A stretch of 64,000 bases of DNA from contig CAYLMK010000016.1 in assembly GCA_964384945.1 (NCBI GenBank), positions 55,109 to 119,108 on the forward strand. The letters run 5' to 3'. The DNA comes from S015-6 sp964384945. Its GTDB lineage: Bacteria > Desulfobacterota > DSWW01. The notes beneath the pieces are model-generated. The model saw only the letters and a program-made list of their open reading frames with translations. It was not told where the DNA came from and did no database searches. This document shows positions 9,340 through 16,545 of the stretch, one piece after another (positions within the stretch are counted from its first letter, which is position 1; each line of letters starts with the position of its first letter). The position numbers and the translations under genes were made by a program.

Positions 9340-10053
9340 ATGGCGTCCCATGTTCGTTTCCCTGCGATCCTTCTTCTCTTGATCGGGGCGTCTCTGGGCT
9401 CCCCGGCGAATGCCGTAAGCGCTCGTGATCGTGAAACCGTCACGGCCCAGGGGGAGGGAGAGGCGGAAACCCGGGGGGAGGAATACGCTGTCGCAAGGGG
9501 GGAAGCCCTTGAGGACGCTCTTCGGAAGGCCTTTGAAAACGCCCTCACGGAAATACTGCCGTTGGATTTCTCGCTCACGGGAAGGCAGGAGGTCCTGGAG
9601 CAACTCGGACCCCGGCTGAAGAAGTACCTGCTCCAATACCGGATCCTTTCCGAAATGCCCGCCCAGCAGGTCTTTTTCGTCAATGTGGAGGCGACGTTCT
9701 CGGTTCCCCTGGTCCGGGAGGACCTGGTCGCGCTTGGGTTGGCCTGGGCCGAGGAGAGCGCCGGGGAACCTGTTGCGCTCTTCGTGAGGGTGCAAGGGGT
9801 CGGTTCGTTTCGTTCTTACATGGAGCTGATACAGTTGATCCGGGGAATAACGGATGTCCGCTCGGTGACCCCTTACGAAGTATTTGGCAGCGCTGTGGTG
9901 TTCCGGGTGGAATACCGGCGGACGCTGCATGACCTGGTGGATGCGATTTCCGCTTTGCATTCCAGCGGATCCGCCTTCAGAATCGAACGGGTCAGCGACA
10001 ACGAAGTTTCGCTTTCGCTGATGACGACGAGCGGCCAGAGCATGGACAGGTAG
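9340..10053 (+). CDS. Exported protein of unknown function (FlgT/LPP20-like N-terminal pattern)
   Basis: A 237-residue protein. Residues 1-28 form a signal peptide (MASHVRFPAILLLLIGASLG, then SPANAVSA with a probable AxA cleavage site). The mature part starts with AQGEGEAETRGEEYAVARGEALEDALRKAF; this Ala/Glu-rich helix resembles the N-terminal domain of FlgT- and LPP20-type envelope proteins, but I cannot assign a family with certainty. The rest alternates beta and alpha segments (VALFVRVQGVGSFRSYMEL; SAVVFRVEYRRTL) like two small periplasmic alpha/beta modules. It follows dnaE by 51 bp and precedes the DUF512 gene by 209 bp, which says nothing about function. An in-frame GTG at 9328 is an alternative start. 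Confidence 0.6.
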   Translation: MASHVRFPAILLLLIGASLGSPANAVSARDRETVTAQGEGEAETRGEEYAVARGEALEDALRKAFENALTEILPLDFSLTGRQEVLEQLGPRLKKYLLQYRILSEMPAQQVFFVNVEATFSVPLVREDLVALGLAWAEESAGEPVALFVRVQGVGSFRSYMELIQLIRGITDVRSVTPYEVFGSAVVFRVEYRRTLHDLVDAISALHSSGSAFRIERVSDNEVSLSLMTTSGQSMDR

Positions 10054-10262
10054 GCCATCGCACGGCTCCCTGCTGCGGTGAGGCTCCCCTCGCTTTTTGT
10101 CCTTTCGCCTTGCTATCTTCCGCAACCCGAGAAGAGGGCATCGGTGGCGAGGGTTCTGCCCCCTCGACAGATCGATGCCGGGCAAAAAGGGGGGGGAAGC
10201 GCCCCGGAAGAGAAGGCGACCTCGCTGCAACGCGGAGGGGGAACCGGAGGGATCGCACGGCC

Positions 10263-11594
10263 ATGCCTCGAAAAGGGCTCTGGATCGAATCGCTGGGCAA
10301 CGCGGTGACCGAAGCCGTCCGACCGGGGGAGCGCATCGTGAAGGTCAACGGGTTCCCGGTCGAGGATGAACTCGACTATCGCTTCTATGCGGGGGCGGAA
10401 GGAGCCTCCGTGGAGGTTCAGGGACCGGAAGGGCGGTGCCGAACCGTCCGGCTTTCCGGTGACGGCGTTCGAGGCCTGCGTTTCTCTCCGATGCGATCCA
10501 AGCGATGCACCAACCGTTGCCTCTTCTGTTTTGTGGACCAGATGCCGGACGGGCTTCGACCCTCCTTGTATGTCAAGGATGAGGACTACAGATTCTCATT
10601 CCTCTACGGGAATTACGTTACGCTGGCCTCGGCGACAGACGATGATCTGGACCGGATCTGTCGACTCAAGCTCCGACCTCTCTATGTCTCGGTGCACGCC
10701 ACCGATTCCGAGGTGCGTAATTTGCTCTTGGGCCGGAAGAAAAGCCGGCCCATTTTGGAAACGCTTGGCGTGCTGGCGGGCTGCGGGATCACAATGCATA
10801 CCCAGATCGTGCTGTGCCCCGGCATCAACGACGGCGCGGTTCTCGAGAAGACCGTTTGCGAACTTGCAGGCCTTTACCCGGCGGTTGCATCGATCGCAGT
10901 CGTTCCCGTCGGGCTGACGAGGTACAGGAAGGTCCGGGGCCTGCGTCCTCTCCGTGGAATCAGGAAAAATGATGCGATAACAATAATCAATAAAATAAGG
11001 GTATTACAAAATGAATTTAAACTGAAATATGATGATCTTCTCGTCTTCCCCTCCGATGAGTTCTACAGGCGGGCGAACCGCCCCTTCCCGCCTGCGGAAG
11101 CTTACGGGGGATTTCCGCAGTGGGAGAACGGTGTGGGCATGGTGGCTTTGTTTAACCGGCAGTGGGAGAGGCGGAAACGAAGGGGAGGGCTCTCGAGGAG
11201 GACAGGCGGATCGGGCCAGTGCGTGATCCTCACAGGGGAGGCAGCCTACCCCGTCGTGCTGCCCTATGTGGAATGGCTCAATCGCTCTGCGCGAACCTCC
11301 TTGCGGCTGGTTCCGGTCCGGAATCGGTTTTTCGGGCGCTCCGTGAGCGTGACGGGGCTGCTGACGGGCAGGGATGTGATCGAGGCGATGCGTTCCCGGG
11401 TGCTGCACCCCGGCACCACGGTTCTGGTCCCCGACGTGATGCTGGGTCGCGAGAAAGACCGGTTTCTTGATGATGTGACGATCAGGGAAATCGAGGAAAC
11501 CCTGTCGGTTCCGGTCATCAAGTTTACCCCCGATCCAAAAGGGTTGGAAAGAGTCCTTGAGAAACTACACGAGGGGATTGTGGGGAAGAATTGA
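10263..11594 (+). CDS. PDZ-radical SAM-DUF512 protein (putative radical SAM enzyme, TIGR03279-like)
   Basis: A 443-residue cytoplasmic protein. An N-terminal PDZ-like segment (residues 1-75: GNAVTEAVRPGERIVKVNG) is followed by a radical SAM core with the cluster motif CTNRCLFC (Cys82, Cys86, Cys89) in the family-specific context FVDQMPDGLRPSLYVKDEDY. The C-terminal DUF512 region carries ENGVGM, and the end (DVMLGREKDRFLDD) is typical. Family members are widespread in anaerobes; their substrate is unknown as far as I know. Start chosen at the ATG 10263, where similarity begins; the frame is open 50 codons upstream without family likeness. Between 10966 and 11035 the base composition drops sharply to AT-rich codons while the reading frame continues. 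Confidence 0.88.
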   Translation: MPRKGLWIESLGNAVTEAVRPGERIVKVNGFPVEDELDYRFYAGAEGASVEVQGPEGRCRTVRLSGDGVRGLRFSPMRSKRCTNRCLFCFVDQMPDGLRPSLYVKDEDYRFSFLYGNYVTLASATDDDLDRICRLKLRPLYVSVHATDSEVRNLLLGRKKSRPILETLGVLAGCGITMHTQIVLCPGINDGAVLEKTVCELAGLYPAVASIAVVPVGLTRYRKVRGLRPLRGIRKNDAITIINKIRVLQNEFKLKYDDLLVFPSDEFYRRANRPFPPAEAYGGFPQWENGVGMVALFNRQWERRKRRGGLSRRTGGSGQCVILTGEAAYPVVLPYVEWLNRSARTSLRLVPVRNRFFGRSVSVTGLLTGRDVIEAMRSRVLHPGTTVLVPDVMLGREKDRFLDDVTIREIEETLSVPVIKFTPDPKGLERVLEKLHEGIVGKN

Positions 11595-11602
11595 TCCAAT
11601 CG

Positions 11603-11631
11603 TTGACAGATTTGGTAGAACTTGCTATTTT
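11603..11631 (+). promoter_or_regulatory. Promoter of tRNA-Val
   Basis: Perfect TTGACA at 11603-11608, a 17 bp spacer and TATTTT at 11626-11631, ending 36 bp before the tRNA. It lies immediately after the DUF512 stop codon in an AT-rich strip. Confidence 0.75.
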
Positions 11632-11667
11632 GAATTACCTTTTTGCGCAAAATCGACATCGCATTGC

Positions 11668-11742
11668 AGGCACGTAGCTCAGTGGGAGAGCACTACCTTG
11701 ACGCGGTAGGGGTCGGCGGTTCAATCCCGCCCGTGCCTACCA
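11668..11742 (+). tRNA. tRNA-Val (anticodon GAC)
   Basis: A complete cloverleaf: acceptor AGGCACG pairs with CGTGCCT, D-stem GCTC/GAGC, anticodon stem CTACC/GGTAG with loop TTGACGC (anticodon GAC, valine), T-stem GGCGG/CCGCC with TTCAATC loop, discriminator A and an encoded CCA. Short variable loop of five bases, total 75 nt. Confidence 0.95.
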
Positions 11743-12031
11743 GAGGTCGCTGCGAGGGTTTCCGAAGGTGCGCACAGGCGGATCGAGCGCAGCGGGCGGA
11801 ACCTCGAAGCGGGCAAGTCGTTTATTTTTCGGAACAGGAGAGGCCACCGGTGGGGCCGAGCGGCCGCGGCGGAAGGATGTCTTTTTTTTGCGCTGTCGGT
11901 CCGTGTTGGGATGACAATCCATCCGTAGGCCAGTTCAGCGGTTTCCCTTCGGGTACCGGGGAAGATCGTTCGAGGCTGTTTACGGCGATGCGGCCGGGAG
12001 TGTCCCGGTGCGCTTTTTGTTGAGACACGAC
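11743..12031 (+). other. Leader region between tRNA-Val and thrS
   Basis: No gene is supported in these 289 bases. There is a run of eight T at 11881-11888, but only a four-base GGCC/GGCC stem about 14 bases before it, so I do not call a terminator. The region could hold the thrS promoter or a 5' leader; no clear -35/-10 pair or T-box-like anticodon stem was seen. An in-frame GTG at 12008 with GGGAG upstream is an alternative thrS start. Confidence 0.3.
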
Positions 12032-13981
12032 ATGCAAGTCACGTCGGCATCCGAGAAGACCGTCGAGATACGGGTGGGAGAAGCTCCGCCGGGGAGATAC
12101 CGGCGGGGTGTGTCCGCAGGCGAGGTTCTGCGTCAGAACGAGTCGCCGCCCCAACCCGGGCTCGTGGCCGCGCGCTTCAACGGGGTTCCCGTGGATCTTG
12201 CCAGGCCCCTTCTGGAGGACGGGCGGCTCGAGGGGATCTCGATGGAAAGCGAGGCCGGCTTGGAGATCCTCCGCCACAGCGCGTCCCACGTCATGGCCTG
12301 TGCCGTTCAGGAATTGTTTCCCGAGGTCAAGGTCACGATCGGGCCCGCGATCGAGAACGGGTTCTATTATGACTTCGACCGTCCCAAGCCCTTTACCCCG
12401 GACGACCTGGCTCTCATCGAAAAGCGCATGAGGGAAATCATCTCCCGTGACGAACCGTTCGAGCGCCTCGTGCTGCCGCGTGACGAGGCGGTCGCCTTTT
12501 TCCGGGACAAGGGTGAGCGCTACAAGCTCGAGCTGCTGAAAGAGATCGAGGACGAACGGGTTTCCCTTTACAGGTTGGCCGGCTTCACCGATCTGTGCCG
12601 GGGGCCCCATCTCCCTTCGACGAAGGCCCTGGGCGCCTTCAAGCTGACCGGCGTCGCCGGCGCCTACTGGCGTGGAGACGAGCGGAACCCCATGCTGCAG
12701 CGGATTTACGGGACGGCTTTTCCGAGCAAGAAGGAGCTCAAGGAGTATCTGCATCTCCTGGAGGAGGCGAAAAAGAGGGATCACCGGAAGCTCGGCCGGG
12801 AGTTGGATCTTTTCTCGATTTCGGACGAGGTGGGTCCGGGTCTGGTTTGCTGGCATCCGAGGGGAGCGAAAGTCCGAACCCTCATCGAGGACTTCTGGAG
12901 GCAGGAGCACGCCAAGAGCGGGTACGAACTCCTCTATACCCCGCATGTCGCCAAGCTTCAGCTTTGGGAGACGAGCGGGCACACCGGCTTTTACAGAGAC
13001 AACATGTTTGCGCCGATGGATGTGGAAGCGCAGCCGTATCAGTTGAAACCGATGAATTGCCCGTTTCACATACAGATCTTCAAATCCCGCCTTCGAAGCT
13101 ATCGGGACCTGCCGAAACGGTGGGCGGAGTTGGGAACCGTCTATCGCTATGAGAGATCCGGGGTCCTTCACGGCCTGTTGCGGGTCCGCGGGTTCACCCA
13201 GGATGACGCTCACATCTTCTGCCGTTCCGACCAGATCGAAGAGGAGATCCGGCGGGTCATTGACTTCACGCTGTTCATTTTGAGGACGTTTGGGTTTGAT
13301 CGCTTCGACGTCTTCCTGAGCACGAGACCGGAGAAGCACGTGGGGAGCGATGCGAACTGGGAACTGGCCACCGGAGCGCTGAAGGCGGCCTTGGCGAAGT
13401 CGGAGCTCGACTATGCCGTGGACCCGGGCGAGGGCGTCTTCTATGGTCCGAAGATCGACATCAAGATCCGGGACTGCCTGGGACGACAGTGGCAATGCTC
13501 GACGATTCAGGTTGACTTCAACCTCCCGGAGCGGTTCGACCTGCACCACGTCGGCGAGGACGGGGCGCGCCATCCGGTGATCATGATCCATCGGGCCTTG
13601 ATGGGATCGCTGGAACGCTTCTTCGGGTGTCTGATTGAACATTACAACGGAGCCTTCCCGGTTTGGCTGGCTCCGGAACAGGTCATCGTCTTGCCGATCA
13701 CCGACCGGGCACATGACTATGCCCGGGAGGTTGCCTCCCGCCTTTCCGAAAGGAGATTTCGGGTGGAGTCGGACCTGAGAAACGAGAAGCTGGGACTGAA
13801 GATTCGGGAGGCTCAGCTGGCGAAAATCCCTTACATGCTGATCCTGGGCGACAGGGAGGTCGAGGAGAGAACGCTCTCGGTGCGGACGAGGTCGGGTGAG
13901 ACCCTGCAGGGACTGAGCCTGGAGCGGTTTTTGGAGCGCCTTGAGAAGGATGTGGGCGGTCGCGAGGTGGAAGCCGGCTAG
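12032..13981 (+). CDS. thrS: Threonyl-tRNA synthetase
   Basis: Charges tRNA-Thr with threonine; class II synthetase with editing. The 649-residue protein has an N-terminal TGS-like segment (1-70), the editing domain with HSASHVMACAVQELFP (the HxxxH zinc/editing motif) and LCRGPHLPST, then the catalytic core with MNCPFHIQIF, RYERSGVLHGLLRVRGFTQD (motif 2) and HRALMGSLERF (motif 3). The anticodon-binding domain ends the protein (VRTRSGETLQ). The Gly of the common MNCPGH motif is Phe here, a variant seen in many bacteria. First gene of the translation operon; infC follows after 69 bp. ATG 12032 and GTG 12008 are both possible starts. Confidence 0.96.
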   Translation: MQVTSASEKTVEIRVGEAPPGRYRRGVSAGEVLRQNESPPQPGLVAARFNGVPVDLARPLLEDGRLEGISMESEAGLEILRHSASHVMACAVQELFPEVKVTIGPAIENGFYYDFDRPKPFTPDDLALIEKRMREIISRDEPFERLVLPRDEAVAFFRDKGERYKLELLKEIEDERVSLYRLAGFTDLCRGPHLPSTKALGAFKLTGVAGAYWRGDERNPMLQRIYGTAFPSKKELKEYLHLLEEAKKRDHRKLGRELDLFSISDEVGPGLVCWHPRGAKVRTLIEDFWRQEHAKSGYELLYTPHVAKLQLWETSGHTGFYRDNMFAPMDVEAQPYQLKPMNCPFHIQIFKSRLRSYRDLPKRWAELGTVYRYERSGVLHGLLRVRGFTQDDAHIFCRSDQIEEEIRRVIDFTLFILRTFGFDRFDVFLSTRPEKHVGSDANWELATGALKAALAKSELDYAVDPGEGVFYGPKIDIKIRDCLGRQWQCSTIQVDFNLPERFDLHHVGEDGARHPVIMIHRALMGSLERFFGCLIEHYNGAFPVWLAPEQVIVLPITDRAHDYAREVASRLSERRFRVESDLRNEKLGLKIREAQLAKIPYMLILGDREVEERTLSVRTRSGETLQGLSLERFLERLEKDVGGREVEAG

Positions 13982-14050
13982 TTTCACGTGGACTGGACGC
14001 CGCGCCTTGAGACGCCCCTGTATCGACAGCCCCAATAGGAAGAGGAGGGA

Positions 14051-14599
14051 ATGACGAACTTTCGACAACCGAAAAAGGAAGAGGACGGGGTCAGAATCAA
14101 CCGTGACATCAGGGCGAGGGAGGTTCGGCTGATCGATTCGGAAGGGCAGCAGGCAGGGATCGTGAGCATTGAAGATGCCCTCCGCTCAGCCGAAGAAAGC
14201 GGCTTGGATCTTGTTGAGGTGGCTCCGAACTCGAGTCCGCCGGTCTGCCGGATCATGGATTACGGGAAGTTTCGGTATCAGCAGGCCAAGAAGACCAAGG
14301 ACGCCAAGAAAAAGCAGGCCGTCATCGTCGTCAAGGAAGTGAAACTGAGACCGAAGACGGAAGAGCACGACATCCAGTACAAGACGGCCAACATCAAACG
14401 ATTTCTTTCGGAAGGGAACCGAGTCAAGGTTACGATCCAGTTTCGGGGCAGAGAGATCGCCCATCCGGGCATGGCGGACCGGGTCATCGAGAGGGTTCTG
14501 GAAGGCGTGGAAGGGATCGGCATCGTCGACCAGAGGCCAAAAATGGAAGGCAGGAGGATGATTCTAATTCTCCGCCCCTCCTCCCCCGGCAAGCCGTAG
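14051..14599 (+). CDS. infC: Translation initiation factor IF-3
   Basis: Binds the 30S subunit, prevents premature 50S joining and proofreads initiator tRNA. The 182 residues give both domains: the N-terminal domain with VRINRDIRAREVRLIDSEG and the SPPVCRIMDYGKFRYQ signature, a Lys-rich linker (AKKTKDAKKKQA), and the C-terminal domain (VKEVKLRPKTEEHDIQYK, then VKVTIQFRGREIAHPGM). A GAGGAGGGA ribosome site sits just before the ATG. In many bacteria infC starts with the rare AUU codon used for autoregulation; here it is a plain ATG, so that control is not evident. Lies between thrS and rpmI as in the classical operon. Confidence 0.97.
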   Translation: MTNFRQPKKEEDGVRINRDIRAREVRLIDSEGQQAGIVSIEDALRSAEESGLDLVEVAPNSSPPVCRIMDYGKFRYQQAKKTKDAKKKQAVIVVKEVKLRPKTEEHDIQYKTANIKRFLSEGNRVKVTIQFRGREIAHPGMADRVIERVLEGVEGIGIVDQRPKMEGRRMILILRPSSPGKP

Positions 14600-14694
14600 T
14601 CCCCGCGGAATGCAGACGATTTGCCGTGAGGGGTCGACCTTGAAGATCCTCCCGTCCGCAGGAAGGGTCGGAGAAATCGAAGGAAGGGTTCATC

Positions 14695-14892
14695 ATGCCG
14701 AAGATCAGGACGAACAGAAGCGCGCACAAGCGTTTTCGCGTCACCGGGACGGGAAAGATCCGTCGTTACAAGGCGTTCAAGAGTCATATTCTGACGAAGA
14801 AATCACGGAAGAGGAAGCGGAATCTCCGCCAGTCCGGGATCCTGGATGAAACGAACGAGGCCCAGGTACGACGGCTCATTCCGTACAAGTGA
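14695..14892 (+). CDS. rpmI: 50S ribosomal protein L35
   Basis: A 65-residue, strongly basic ribosomal protein of the large subunit. It begins MPKIRTNRSAHKRFRVTGTG, contains KSHILTKKSRKRKRNLR, and ends in RRLIPYK, all family hallmarks. An AAGGAAGGG ribosome site precedes the ATG. Lies 95 bp after infC and 157 bp before rplT. Confidence 0.97.
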   Translation: MPKIRTNRSAHKRFRVTGTGKIRRYKAFKSHILTKKSRKRKRNLRQSGILDETNEAQVRRLIPYK

Positions 14893-15049
14893 GCCGCAAC
14901 CCCGAGGGAGTGTCGAAACACAAGCCCCTTGAGAGGCTGCCGAGCAAGGCGCGGATGCAAGACGCGCGGAGGTGTCCCTGCGAAGGCGGGGAGCGACCGC
15001 ACGTCACAGAAGGCCGTTTCTCCGGAGCCTCCGGAAAGAGGAACACACC

Positions 15050-15472
15050 ATGCCAAGAGTCAAGAGAGGAAAGACCGCTCTTCGGAGAAGAAAGAAACTG
15101 CTGAAGGAGGCGAAGGGCTTCTACGGGGCCCGGGGAACAACCTTCCGCAAGGCGCGGGAGACCCTGCTGCGGGCCTGGTCGTACGCCTACCGGGATCGAA
15201 AGGCGAAGAAGAGGACCATGCGAAGCCTCTGGATCCTGCGGATCAACGCGGCGGCCCGCCTTTCGAACCTCTCCTACAGCGAGCTCATGTGGGGCCTGAA
15301 AAGGGCGGGGATCGAATTGGACAGGAAGGTTCTTGCCGACATGGCGGTCAACGACCCGAAGGGATTCGAGCGGATCGTGGAGACCGTAAAGAAGGATCTG
15401 CCGCCCCGGGCCGGGGGGGCGGATTCCGCCGCGGGAAGGGGACTGCAGGAAGCGGTACGTACGCATGCGTGA
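15050..15472 (+). CDS. rplT: 50S ribosomal protein L20
   Basis: Assembles early on 23S rRNA in the large subunit. It starts MPRVKRGKTALRRRKKLLKE and carries AKGFYGARGTTFRKARE, the WILRINAAAR segment and the LNRKVLADMA-like stretch (LDRKVLADMAVNDPKGF). At 140 residues it is about 20 longer than usual: the tail after VKKDLPPRAGG is Gly/Ala-rich and overlaps the pheS start by 8 bp, so the extension probably arose by loss of an earlier stop and now couples the two genes. A GGAAAGAGGAA ribosome site sets the start. Confidence 0.96.
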   Translation: MPRVKRGKTALRRRKKLLKEAKGFYGARGTTFRKARETLLRAWSYAYRDRKAKKRTMRSLWILRINAAARLSNLSYSELMWGLKRAGIELDRKVLADMAVNDPKGFERIVETVKKDLPPRAGGADSAAGRGLQEAVRTHA

Positions 15473-16481
15473 ACAGTTGCTCGCTCTCAAGGAAGATGCG
15501 GTCAAGGCCCTGCGTTCGGCGACGACCGTAGAGGAGGTGGACCGGCTGCGGACCGAGGTTCTGGGGCGCAAAGGGGCCTTGACGAAGATCCTGAGAAGCA
15601 TGAAGGACGTTCCCGCGTCGGAGCGGCCCGCCCTGGGAAACCTTGCGAACCAGATCAAGCAGGAACTCAGCGACCTTCTGGACGGCCGGCGAGAGAAGAT
15701 CCGGCAGGAGGAACGAACACGGAAGGTAAGCGCGGAACGCATCGACATCTCGTTGCCCGGTCGGACGCCTTGCCGCGGTTTTTATCATCCGCTCACCCTC
15801 GTGACCCGGCAGATCGTCGCCATCTTTCAGGGGATGGGGTTCGAGGTGGCCGAAGGACCGGAAGTCGAGCTGGACTTTTACAACTTCGAGGCCTTGAACT
15901 TCCCCCGGGATCATCCGGCCCGGGACATGCAGGACACCTTTTACCTCGCGGAAGATGTGCTTCTCCGAACGCACACATCGAACGTTCAGATCCATACCAT
16001 GAAGGCCAGGAAACCCCCTTTCCGGGTGATTGCGCCGGGGACGGTCTACCGGTGTGATTCCGATACGACCCACTCCCCGATGTTTCATCAAGTGGAGGGG
16101 TTCCTGGTGGATCGGGAGGTGAGCTTCAGCCATCTCAAGGGCGTGTTGACCGTCTTCTGCCAGGCCCTGTTCACACCCGACGTTCCTCTCCGCTTCCGGC
16201 CGAGCTATTTCCCCTTCACGGAGCCGAGCGCGGAGGTGGACATCGGCTGTTTTCTCTGTCGGGGAGGGGGCTGTCGGGTCTGTTCCCAGACCGGCTGGCT
16301 CGAGGTCCTCGGGTCAGGGATGATTCACCCGGAGGTATTCCGAAGCGTGGGCTATTCCCCGGACGATTACACGGGTTTCGCATTCGGAGCCGGTATCGAA
16401 CGGATTGCCATGCTGAAATACGGCATCGACGACATCCGGCTGTTCTTCGAGAATGATCAGAGGTTTCTCAAGCAGTTCTGA
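15465..16481 (+). CDS. pheS: Phenylalanyl-tRNA synthetase alpha subunit
   Basis: Catalytic subunit of the alpha2-beta2 enzyme. The 338-residue protein starts with the coiled-coil tRNA-binding arm (residues 1-90), then motif 1 near GFYHPLTLVTRQI, motif 2 TVYRCDSDTTHSPMFHQVEG and motif 3 GFAFGAGIERIAMLKYGI. The sequence SYFPFTEPSAEVDIGC is the conserved Phe-binding segment. Cysteines in the CFLCRGGGCRVCSQTGW stretch form the small knuckle seen in many PheS proteins. Overlaps rplT by 8 bp, suggesting translational coupling; pheT follows after 64 bp. Confidence 0.97.
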   Translation: MREQLLALKEDAVKALRSATTVEEVDRLRTEVLGRKGALTKILRSMKDVPASERPALGNLANQIKQELSDLLDGRREKIRQEERTRKVSAERIDISLPGRTPCRGFYHPLTLVTRQIVAIFQGMGFEVAEGPEVELDFYNFEALNFPRDHPARDMQDTFYLAEDVLLRTHTSNVQIHTMKARKPPFRVIAPGTVYRCDSDTTHSPMFHQVEGFLVDREVSFSHLKGVLTVFCQALFTPDVPLRFRPSYFPFTEPSAEVDIGCFLCRGGGCRVCSQTGWLEVLGSGMIHPEVFRSVGYSPDDYTGFAFGAGIERIAMLKYGIDDIRLFFENDQRFLKQF

Positions 16482-16545
16482 AAGGGAGACCCCGGGGCCG
16501 TCCGTTTGCACGTTCCCGGAGTGATGCCTGAGGAGGCTCTTGCCG

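Noticed and set aside
5509..10230. Very long minus-strand open frame (about 1570 codons) opposite dnaE
   Set aside because: It is an antisense shadow of dnaE and guaA caused by GC-rich codons; the composition has no protein-like domain pattern.
11880..11889. Run of eight T after tRNA-Val considered as a terminator
   Set aside because: Only a four-base stem lies some distance upstream, so a functional hairpin is not supported.
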